Positions 46,625 through 55,952 of a DNA stretch of 64,000 nucleotides are shown one piece after another (within the stretch, counting starts at the first letter, position 1; the number at the start of each line of letters is the position of its first letter). The stretch covers positions 9,681,114-9,745,113 of the forward strand of contig NC_066522.1 in assembly GCF_024679095.1 (NCBI RefSeq). The letters are read 5' to 3'. This DNA is from Eriocheir sinensis. Its lineage: Eukaryota; Arthropoda; Malacostraca; Decapoda; Varunidae. The translations under genes and the position numbers were made by a program. The notes under the pieces were generated by a model. It was not told where the DNA came from, made no database searches, and worked only from the letters and a program-made list of their open reading frames with translations.

Positions 46625-46993
46625 CTTAAACAATTGAACTTGCATTCTTTAAAAAGGAGAAAGGGTACGAGGAGGCTTGATCAAAGTTTATATATGAATG
46701 AAGGACTTAAATAAGGTGATATTAATAAGGTTATAATGGTAAGAAAGCCGGATAGGATATGTAGTAATGGAACTGAGCCGGAGAAATTCAGATTAGGCAA
46801 GAATTAGATTGCAAACAGTGTTGGATGAGTGGAACAGAATTGGCAGCCATGTTGTGAGTGTCAATGCGATACACATTAAAAAAAAATTAGATAATTTCAT
46901 GAATAGTAATGTTTGGTGGGGTTAGGTTCACAGGAGCTGCCTTGTGCAGGTCTACAGGCCTCTTGCAAACTCCTAATGTTCTTATGTTATTAT
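46625..46993 (+). mobile_element. CR1-type LINE 3' fragment, head-to-head with the previous one
   Basis: The plus strand begins near the coding equivalent of LNLHSLERRR and continues through degenerate RT C-terminal sequence. It ends with AGGAGCTGCCTTGTGCAGG, CTCTTGCAAACTCC and a TTCTTATG/TTATTATG tail, followed at once by (CT)n. It is 5'-truncated and abuts the truncated 5' end of the minus-strand fragment within a few bases. Confidence 0.82.

Positions 46994-47045
<52 letters not shown>
46994..47045. repeat. (CT)n microsatellite at a LINE 3' end
   Basis: About 26 CT units directly after the LINE octamer tail. Confidence 0.96.
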
Positions 47046-47049
<4 letters not shown>

Positions 47050-48342
47050 CTATGGAAGACAAAGGGTATCAATAATGTTTCCTTCTGTACCCATGAATTG
47101 TTTTTCTTATTACTGTGATGGATGATTCTTGTTCTAAGGTCTTCTTGCTGACCCGGAAAGGGAAGACAGCTGCAAAAAGGCGGGCTACAGAGAAAACGAG
47201 AAAAAGGAAAAAGGAACAGGTAGATGTCTGGAGAGATCGAACACTGAGGGGAGATTGTGAGGAAGAGGAGCAAATAAAGAATCGTGAAAAAGAGGATGGA
47301 AGAGGGAAGACGACGATTAAGGAAGAGCCAACTATGAGGGAACGACGGGTTGAATGATGAAGGATAGTGAGGATAATAAAAAAAGGAACATGAAGGTGAA
47401 GAAAAGAAGGCAATGAAGGTGATATAAGACCCAAATAATAATGGATGGATGTAGGAGAGTAACGGAAAAGGGAAGCGAAAGGAAGGTAAGGACATTAAGA
47501 TAAAGTAGATCAACAGTGGAACGATAAACTTACTTCTAAGGGATGAAAAAAAATATATCCATTAAGTTAATACGATAAGAACGCTGGAAAGGTCACTTTT
47601 TTATATCTTTTGTAACGTGGAGAAAAGAAATGAAATAGCGTTTGGAATGTTACGCAGCACCACCTTTTTTATTTTATTTTTATTTCGTGGCCTTTATTAG
47701 CACCGAGAGCAAGACCGGCAACAGACTACGTAAAATGAGCAGAAAAAAACTCACAACCGTAATAAAACAAGAGTCTGAGAGAACATATCGCCGCTCATTT
47801 TTCTTTCTACACACACACAAAAAAAGACGGGAAAATACCATTACGACGGCAAGACTTTTTCCTCCACTTTCCTCGTGATTTTCAAGAGAGAAAAGAACAA
47901 TATAAACTTCTTGTTTTCTCATACACATCCTCTGAGCAGCCTTGTGTCTCCAGCTCAGTTGTGTGGGACTCTTTTCTTTTCACGACATATTACCGCGTTG
48001 AGGCGAGGCGACTCAACACAATTTCTGACGCTAAAGAGTCCTCGAGTTATTTGTCAGTGGCTAAGAGATCTTGGTGCGGGGTAAACGATAATTTCTTTGA
48101 CGCAGGACTATGACTCCTGGCTATTGCTTCAACGTTTTTTTATAATTTATTTTATTGTACCTAAACCTAGTATATTCCTACTGAGGCAATTGTTCGCAGA
48201 CTAGAAATCAAATGAGATATACTTTCCTATGCAAGTTAATTTAGCATGTTGTACTTCACTGAAGAATATGAGCTACACTGCTATATTTCAGCATAGTTAA
48301 GATTTACTTATCAATTTAGTTGAAAAAATAGACAGTACTGGT
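47046..48342. other. Intergenic DNA, no supported gene
   Basis: 47130-47500 is purine-rich; the remainder is AT-rich unique sequence. Short frames only. Confidence 0.5.
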
Positions 48343-48497
48343 ATCAGGACACCTCTCCTCCCGAAATTGACCCCTCTTTCGGCCACCTCCTTGGACTCTT
48401 TTTAGGAGCAGCGAATAGCGGGCCTTTTTTTATATTGATGTTTCCTTTTTTGTGTGCCCTTGAGCTGTCTCCTTTGTTGTAAAAAAAAAAAAAAAAT
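48343..48497 (+). mobile_element. Poly(A)-tailed retroposon 3' end
   Basis: Sequence of about 135 bp ending in GTGCCCTTGAGCTGTCTCC, TTTGTTGT and 17 A (48481-48497). The segment from GCGGGCCTTTTTTTATATTG (48418) to the tail matches the minus-strand copy at 27528-27625. The 5' boundary is uncertain. No tRNA-like boxes are seen in the retained part. Confidence 0.65.
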
Positions 48498-49406
48498 ACA
48501 TCAGTGCATTTCTTCATCTACACTTCGGACTTGCGATAGACGCGTTATCTATACATCGAAACTTACTTAGAGGGACACCTGATAACGGCCTCGTAGGGTG
48601 GGTAATGTAACGCGCCTTCAAAGGTATACCTCATAAAATTGACAGCTATGTTGACTGACACTGATAAACTCTGAAATGCCCTTTTTTCACCTGTTTTCTC
48701 ACTCCCGCATACTTTTTTCCTTCCTTCCTAAACAAAATACTCTCATGGCAGTGTGGGAGGGGGGGGGGGGGTCAAAGGGGAAACAGACATTTATTTCCGT
48801 ATTTTTAAGCATTTCGTCGCCCAGTACCACCTACTTGCCAATGCATTCCTTTGGGGCATTTCCAGAAGTAGTTTCATGACCCTGGTGGTGGTGTGACCCT
48901 TCTTCTGTACCGTGAACCTAAAGAAACACTCATTAGAACCCGACTGACCCTCTTTTTGGCCTCATAAATAGCTGATATGAGAAGCAAAAGTGTTTTATAA
49001 TACCAGCCTTACTTTTCTCCAGTCAACCAAATTATCGACACAGGAAGGAAATTTAGAATCATCGCTAGTTTTCTTTAATCTCCCTCATTAAACTATAGGT
49101 CACTAAGTAATAGGTGAACAAAAATAAACAGGAAAGGGAAAATATGAAAAATGTGGGATGAACAAAAGATTACGAGTTTTATTCAGGGTAACAACTCGCG
49201 CAGGAACTGATAGCACGCGAGACGAAAAAGAACTCCGAATGTCAAGTTCTAGAAAGTACAGACGAAAAGAAAAACACCTAATAAATAAAGAAAATCGCTG
49301 AAACAACAAAGGATATAAAAAAGTCAACTGAATGAGTGAAAATTGAGATAAGATTGATAGACAGGAAGACAGACAGACAGATAGATAAAGATAAATAGAC
49401 AGAGAT

Positions 49407-49408
<2 letters not shown>
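48498..49408. other. Unique DNA, no gene seen
   Basis: Contains a G13 run at 48759-48771 with more G clusters next to it. No recognisable gene. Confidence 0.5.
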
Positions 49409-49458
<50 letters not shown>

Positions 49459-49474
49459 TGTTTGTGTGTGTGTA
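49409..49474. repeat. Compound (GA)n and TG-rich repeat
   Basis: GA units to 49456, then a short TG-rich stretch. Confidence 0.95.
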
Positions 49475-50218
49475 TGTTGAAGCATGCTTTACAGTGCCTA
49501 CGAGCACTAACTGCAATTGACATAAATCATTAATATATCAGACGAACTGACAGTGCAGATATTAAAATATTAATATTTTTTAGTAAGGCCCCAGAGATAA
49601 ACAAAATATTATGGCACTAAACACTGACCAAGTTTATTGTGGTAATGATCGTGAGTAAACACATTTATATATAGCAACTTATTTTGTCGTGAAAGGTATT
49701 ATATATTATCTGATCACATCTATCACATACGATATTGTTTCGAAAATAAGACATCCATATTATTGGTTAACATCACCACGCCCTTTGAGAGACAATTCTT
49801 CAACTGCCTTAATTAGCTTTGGTTTGGTTAAATCACAAATTTTAAATTATTATCTAAGTATTACCTTGCAGAAAACGGTCAATAACTTTTCTTATCAATC
49901 TGAAAATATTTATGTAAAGTTTATGTACATAAACTGTCGGAATTCAGTAAGCTGTGAGTCAGAAAAAAAACAGACTGCGCATAGTTTCAATCCAAGGTGC
50001 AACCACACACACCGTCCAAGAAAAGCAAACCTTAATGAAGTATGAAAAAAATACTAACGCAACAACATAATATTTATCAAGCAGTGAAGGGAAATAGGCT
50101 GACCAGCTGAAAATATTCCTCGTGTTCACTATACACAGGTGCTGTTATATAGTAATTAACTAGACAAAACGAGGCCTGTTACACACGCCAAAAGAAATAA
50201 AACAAACACGCGCGAGTG

Positions 50219-50219
<1 letters not shown>
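49475..50219. other. AT-rich DNA, no gene seen
   Basis: A 118-codon plus-strand frame at 49689-50045 has no recognisable domain and AT-rich codon use; not called. Confidence 0.45.

Positions 50220-50302
<83 letters not shown>
50220..50302. repeat. (AC)n microsatellite
   Basis: About 41 AC units. Confidence 0.97.
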
Positions 50303-50307
<5 letters not shown>

Positions 50308-50410
50308 ATGAAGAAGATGACGCTGAACTACTTTCGTTTATAAGAAAAAGAAAACGAATGAAAACATACTTCTTTTCCTCACACTTCATCTTCCGAATAA
50401 GACAAAAACT

Positions 50411-50611
50411 CCCTCCTCCTCCTCCTCCTCCTCCTCCCTCCCCTATATTTCTTCCGCTTCACCCTCCACCTCCTTCTCCTTATCCTCCTCTTCCCTTCCT
50501 CTTCCTCTTTCTCTTTGTCTTTCTTTCTCTTTCCCTTTCTCTTTCTCTTTGTCTTTCTCTTTCTCTTTCTCTTCCTCCTCCTCTTCCTCCTCCTCCTTCT
50601 CCTCCTCCTCC
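50411..50611. repeat. Pyrimidine module duplicated in the LINE ORF1
   Basis: (TCC)n, then the non-repetitive marker CCCTATATTTCTTCCGCTTC, then a complex TTTCTC/TTTGTC pattern. It matches 55087-55285 inside the LINE ORF1 in the same orientation. Differences seen are one 3-bp gap, one 1-bp gap and a handful of substitutions. No other LINE sequence accompanies it. Confidence 0.88.
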
Positions 50612-51059
50612 AGACACACTCGTAAGGCCAAGCATCTGCATTCTATTTAATCGAAGAAAAAAATATGGGATAAACATGACAATATATTACTTCGTCCTCT
50701 ATTACTATTACTACTAAACCATAAGAGTGTGATATATTACAATTACTATTATTTCAGAAGCGCTACAAAAAAAAATCCATTACCCGCACCCCCATGCCGT
50801 CCATCTACATCTCTTTGGTAATGGAAAATTGCAACAGGGGCAAGAGACAATCAACTAATCTGATAGAAACTGGCGAGGTGAGAAATTGACTTAAGAAGGG
50901 GAAACTTATATTCGGGGAGAGGTGTGGGAGCGTTGCAGCGGTGAGTACCAGGAGGACTAAAAATAGGAAGTGTTAACGTGATTCAATTAGACATCAAGCT
51001 TCAGGGAGGAGAGTAAAGGGGGTTGAAGAAGGTAGCGTGCAGAGAAATGGCAGCAGGGA
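50612..51059. other. Unique DNA, no gene seen
   Basis: Mixed sequence becoming purine-rich toward the minisatellite. Confidence 0.5.
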
Positions 51060-52440
51060 AGCGAGAAAGGGAAGACAGTTGGAAGGCGATGAAGGGAAGG
51101 CAGAATGAAGGCGAGGAAAAGAAGGATGAAGGGAAGGCAGAATGAAGGAGAGGAAAAGAAGGATGAAGGGAAGGCAGAATGAAGGCGAGGAAAAGGAGGA
51201 AGAAGGAAGGCAGAATGAAGGCGAGGAAAAGAAGGATGAAGGGAAGGCAGAATGAAGGCGAGGAAAAGGAGGAAGAAGGAAGGCAGAATGAAGGCGAGGA
51301 AAAGAAGGATGAAGGGAAGGCAGAATGAAGGCGAGGAAAAGAAGGATGAAGGGAAGGCAGAATGAAGGCGAGGAAAAGGAGGATGAAGGGAAGGCAGAAT
51401 GAAGGCGAGGAAAAGAAGGATGAAGGGAAGGCAGAATGAAGGCGAGGAAAAGAAGGATGAAGGGAAGGCAGAATGAAGGAGAGGAAAAGGAGGATGAAGG
51501 GAAGGCAGAATGAAGGCGAGGAAAAGAAGAATGAAGGGAAGGGAGAATGAAGGCGAGGAAAAGGAGGATGAAGAGAAGGCAGAATGAAGGCGAGGAAAAG
51601 AAGAATGAAGGGAAGGGAGAATGAAGGCGAGGAAAAAGAGGATGAAGGGAAGGCAGAATGAAGGTGAGGAAAATTAAGGCGAGGAAAAGAAGGATGAAGG
51701 GAAGGCAGAATGAAGGCGAGGAAAAGGAGGATGAAGGGAAGGCAGAATGAAGGCGAGGAAAAGGAGGATGAAGGGAAGGCAGAATGAAGGCGAGGAAAAG
51801 AAGGATGAAGGGAAGGCAGAATGAAGGCGAGGAAAAGGAGGATGAAGGTAATCCAGAAAGAAGGCGAGGAAAAGAAGGATGAAGGGAAGGCAGAATGAAG
51901 GCGAGGAAAAGAAGGATGAAGGGAAGGCAGAATGAGGGCGAGGAAAAGAAGGATGAAGGGAAGGCAGAATGAAGGCGAGGAAAAGAAGGATGAAGGGAAA
52001 GCAGAATGAAGGCGAGGGAAAGGAGGATGAAGGGAAGGCGGAATGAAGGCGAGGAAAAGAAGGATGAAGGGAAAGCAGAATGAAGGCGAGGAAAAGAAGA
52101 ATGAAGGGAAGGCAGAATGAAGGGGAGGAAAAGGAGGATGAAGGGAAGGCAGAATGAAGGCGAGGAAAAGAAGGATGAAGGGAAGGCAGAATGAAGGCGA
52201 GGAAAAGAAGGATGAAGGGAAGGCAGAATGAAGGAGAGGGAAGGCAGAATGAAGGGGAGGAAAAGAAGAATGAAGGGAAAGCAGAATGAAGGCGAGGAAA
52301 AGGAGGATGAAGGGAAGGCAGAATGAAGGCGAGGAAAAGAAGGATGAAGGGAAGACAGAATGAAGGAGAGGAAAAGGAGGATGAAGGGAAGGCAGAATGA
52401 AGGCGAGGAAAAGAAGAATGAAGGGAAGGGAAAAAGAAGG
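51060..52440. repeat. ~37-bp minisatellite, roughly 37 copies
   Basis: Units carry GGCAGAATGAAGGCGAGG and then AAAAGAAGGATGAAGGGAA, spaced 37 bp (sometimes 36). Variants include GGAGGA for GAAGGA and GGAGAATG for GGCAGAATG. The plus strand is almost all purine. The minus strand stays open for 519 codons because the repeat contains no stop in any of the three frames it cycles through; three units give a 37-residue peptide period. Confidence 0.95.
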
Positions 52441-53719
52441 CGAGAAAAAGAAGGATGAAAGAAAGCGAGGAAGGGTGTTAAAAAGAGAAGCAGAAAAGTC
52501 TAAATCAGGAAAGGAACGGCAATGTAAACGATATATAAAAAAAAATATATACGGAAGCAAAAAAACACGAAGACGGATCGAAGCAATATGTTAAGGACTA
52601 TACTGTTTGAATACTAAAGGACTGCCGAGGTTTGAAACAGAGAACAAATCTTACGAAAAGAGGGAAGTGGGTGTTTATATAAGGAAAAAGAGTGGACAAG
52701 GAAAGTGAAAAGGGGGCTCAGAGCTAGGGGCATGGCACAAGAAGAAAGACATAGTGTACCCGATGAAGGAAGACAAAGGAAAAAGTGAAGACGGAGATCG
52801 GGGTGAGGAAAGGGATAGAGAAAGAGTGAGGAAAAATATAAAGACAGAGGAGGGGTCGTTCTACTAGCAAAGAAATTTCAGCTACCTCCCAAACCGGTGC
52901 CATTCATCATCTGTGAAGGAGGAGGAGCTGGAGGAGTGAGAGGAAGAGGGGGAGGACGGGGAGGAGAATGAGGAGGAGGAGGACGACGAGGAAGAAAGGG
53001 ATGGGAGGTGGAAAGGGGAAAGAAATGTAGGAATGGGAGAATTTCTAAAAAATGTCGAGAGGAAGGAGGAGGGATAAGTGATGAGGATAAGATAAAAAGG
53101 ATAAAAGGGGAGAATGTCATATGAAAAGGAAAAGGAGATGATAATAACTAGCAATAGGGGAAGAGGGTAAACCTCAATGGAAGGTTAGTACAAAGCGAAT
53201 TAAATAGAAATATACGATGAATTAAAAAAAAATCAAGGAGGGAAGAAGAAACGAAAGCACAAAAGAGCGAAGAAAATGAAAGTGGGAGAGAGATGACGAT
53301 AAAGAAGGAAATTGATGGGTTGAGAAAAAAAACATGGAAGGGAAAAGACAAGTATAGAAACAGGTAGAAGAGAACGGAAATAAGAATGAGAAAGGAGTAT
53401 GAAAATAAAGAAAGAGAAACGTGAGGGATGCAAGGCGCGTGAACCTGTTGGGAGAGAAAATAATGATGAATGGACAGGTGCGAGGTGAGGAGAAAGGTTC
53501 AGAGACGTGTGAGAAAATGAAATGAAGAAGAGCAAGAAAAGAGTGAGGGAGATGAGGTGAGGTGAGGTGCAAGGAGGTGAGATATATTAATGATGAAAAA
53601 TTCTTAACTGGACATACATTTTACCTTTCGTGGCGTATATAAAAAAAAAGTGTATTTCTTTTAACTTAATCCAGTGTTCTTTTTGACTGATATGGTCTTT
53701 TGTATTAGGTGTTTTTTTA

Positions 53720-53724
<5 letters not shown>
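52441..53724. other. Purine-rich DNA, no gene seen
   Basis: Plus strand strongly A/G-rich to about 53580, with a GGA cluster at 52918-52995; then AT-rich. Minus-strand frames are compositional. Confidence 0.55.

Positions 53725-53758
<34 letters not shown>
53725..53758. repeat. (CT)n microsatellite
   Basis: About 17 CT units. Confidence 0.95.
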
Positions 53759-53760
<2 letters not shown>

Positions 53761-53968
53761 GTTTTCACAAAGGGAGAAAGAGTGAGGATATGAGAGGGAA
53801 CGTTGAAATGAGTCACAATAACGCGCGTTTAGCAAGAAATAACTCACTTTAATTGACAAGATTAATGGTAACACCGAAATGAAAGCTGATCCAAACCGGC
53901 CGAACCGACAACTATAAATAATAGAAGAAATAAATAACAATTAATAGCATATATATTTCCCGAGAGAC

Positions 53969-53969
<1 letters not shown>

Positions 53970-54016
<47 letters not shown>
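53970..54016. repeat. (AC)n microsatellite upstream of the LINE
   Basis: About 23 AC units. Confidence 0.96.
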
Positions 54017-54019
<3 letters not shown>

Positions 54020-54537
54020 CCTATTGGCACCACACACTACAACATTCCATCACAAACTCGGGGCTACACGTGTCAACTACGCTCGCTGTTCTCGGCAGTG
54101 TGCATTCCTTGTGCTCTCCAGCATATCCTGAGGCTCTCCTATTGCTGCTGCTGCTTTGCTGCTTCGCTGACCTCTACTGCCCAACACTGCTCTGCTAAGT
54201 GCTAAGTGTTATATTCACTTTACTAAAAACACATTCTCCCTTGCACACTTGCTCTTCCCCTCTGCCCACACCCTACACCTCCCCTACACCTCCTCACAAC
54301 ACTGTGGTGCACATACAACTCCTTCCTAACTGTATTAAGCTCCTTCTTAACTTTACTACACATAATTTACATATTATTTTCCAGGAAGTGTACTAGGAGG
54401 TCCCTGTTTTCAGGCTGATTTTCTTTCTTTGTTTCGTCCGAAAATTCCCGACGCGGCGTCTACCCAGCCGCGCGGTGGGCGAAATTCCCTAGAGACCCTT
54501 TTTTTGTCACTAATCTCAGGGAATAGACAAAGGAAAA
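54017..54537 (+). other. Possible LINE 5' UTR
   Basis: C- and T-rich sequence without ORFs. The last ~140 bp (from about 54400) are GC-richer and lead into the ORF1 start, so at least that part probably belongs to the LINE. The 5' end cannot be fixed without other copies; it might coincide with the (AC)n at 54016. Confidence 0.4.
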
Positions 54538-54973
54538 ATGCCCTCCTTAAAACGCTGTGTCGACTGCAAAGAGCAAAGGGGCGATCGATTCATGTCGGTT
54601 TTGCATGAAGGCAAAGAAGGATGAAAGGAACATTAAACAACTCGAGGATGCAATTCATGCGCTGACACGGGACATTGAAATTTTGAGGGAAGGTCTCCTG
54701 ACGACAAAGTGTAACAAGTGTTCCACTCGCGGGAGTTCCTCCTCGCTTCTGCCCTCGCCCTCTCCCATCCGTTCCTCCCCCCTTCCCTCCTCTTCTTCCC
54801 CCTCATCCACCTCACCCTGCTCTCCCTCTCCTCTCTCCTCCATCCTCGCCTCCCCTCCCCGCCCCCACACAGCCGCTACCACCCCCGCCTCCCCCCCAGT
54901 CCCCTCCTCCTCCCCCCCTCTTCCCCCTCCCCCACCTCCCCCACCACCTCCTCCGCCACCTCCGCCACCACCT

Positions 54974-55110
54974 CAGCCACCTCCTTCTCTCCACCTTCCC
55001 CTTCAACGACATCCCCCTTCTCCTCCTCCGCCACCACCTCAGCCACCTCCTTCTCTCCACCTTCCCCTTCAACGACATCCCCCTTCTCCTCCTCCTCCTC
55101 CTCCTCCTCC
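54974..55110. repeat. ~66-bp tandem duplication in the ORF1 linker
   Basis: CAGCCACCTCCTTCTCTCC with CTTCAACGACATCCCCCTTC occurs twice in direct tandem, starting at 54974 and 55040. It keeps the reading frame (66 bp, 22 codons). Confidence 0.88.
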
Positions 55111-55285
55111 TCCTCCTCCTCCTCCCTCCCCTATATTTCTTCCGCTTCATCCTCCACCTCCTCCTTATCCTCCTCTTCCCCTTCCTCTTCCTCTTTCTCT
55201 TTGTCTTTCTTTCTCTTTCCCTTTCTCTTTCTCTTTGTCTTTCTCTTTCTCTTTCTCTTCCTCCCCCTCTTCCTCCTCCCCGTCC
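55087..55285. repeat. Pyrimidine module in LINE ORF1, shared with 50.4 kb
   Basis: (TCC)n then CCCTATATTTCTTCCGCTTC and the TTTCTC/TTTGTC pattern; near-identical to 50411-50611 in the same orientation. Confidence 0.88.
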
Positions 55286-55952
55286 TCCTCCTCCTCCTCC
55301 TCCTCCTCCTCCACTACTTCCCCAGCCACCTCCACCACCACCTCCGCCACCTCCTTCTCTCCATCTTTCCCTTCAACGTCCTCCTCCTCCTCCTCCTCCT
55401 CCCCTGCAGTTTCTAAGAGGAGAGTCTTGGTGGTTGGGGACTCTCAAGTCAGGTTCACTGACAGGTACTTTTGTTCAAGGGATAAGGAAAATAGGCTTCG
55501 AGTGTGCTTTCCCGGGGCGGGCATCCAGCACGTCTCTGACAGAATGGAGGAAATTTTAGCAGGGGAGGGGACACAGCCAATCGTCTTCTGCAGTTTCGGG
55601 GGTAATGACATTGGTAGAGTGGGTAGCGAAGAGATATTTCGGCGCTTCAGGGATTCGTTCACCAAAATGAGAGACTTCGGGGGGGATGGGGGGGGGGGTG
55701 CCGGCCGTCTGTGGTGTGTTGCCAAGGAGCGGGGTGGCTGAGGGATGGCTTTCCAGAGCCTTAGCGGTAAACAGCAGGCTGGCGGCCCACTGTAAGCGAA
55801 ATGGTTGGCTTTTCCTGGATAATTGGGACCTCTTCTACGATAAAGGCACCTTGTATGCCAAGGATGGTGTGCACCTGTCACTCCAGGGGGTGGAGGTTCT
55901 CGCAGACTCCCTCGAGCGATCACTTAGGACCCTACAGGATTTTTTAGAGTAG

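Larger units (their letters stand above)
54538..55952 (+). pseudogene. LINE ORF1: zinc-ribbon, coiled coil and SGNH esterase, two frameshifts
   Basis: The ATG at 54538 gives MPSLKRCVDCKEQRGDRF. A one-base shift near 54580 then leads to DSCRFCMKAKKDERN, so two CxxC pairs form a zinc-ribbon-like N-terminus. A predicted coiled coil follows (IKQLEDAIHALTRDIEILRE). A Ser/Pro linker (54730-55410) is inflated by (TCC)n. The esterase shows VVGDSQVRF (nucleophile Ser codon 55442-55444) and FGGNDIG (Asn/Asp near 55604-55609). After a second shift within a G run (55679-55699) comes WLFLDNWDLFYDKGTLYAKD, with the DGVH Asp/His pair at 55863-55874. CR1 ORF1 proteins bind RNA, and their esterase role is still debated. 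The stop is TAG 55950-55952. Confidence 0.85.

Noticed and set aside
46625..46993. Twin-priming inversion of a single LINE insertion
   Set aside because: Both the plus and minus fragments contain the LINE 3' UTR, so they cannot be the two halves of one inverted insertion.
51001..52560. 519-codon minus-strand ORF
   Set aside because: Entirely the translation of a 37-bp purine minisatellite; no domain, start context or codon bias.
54557..55741. Interpretation of the Pro/Ser-rich ORF as a formin-like or collagen-like host protein
   Set aside because: Its flanks carry CxxC fingers and SGNH esterase motifs, and it is followed by endonuclease-RT; it is a LINE ORF1 with an expanded linker.
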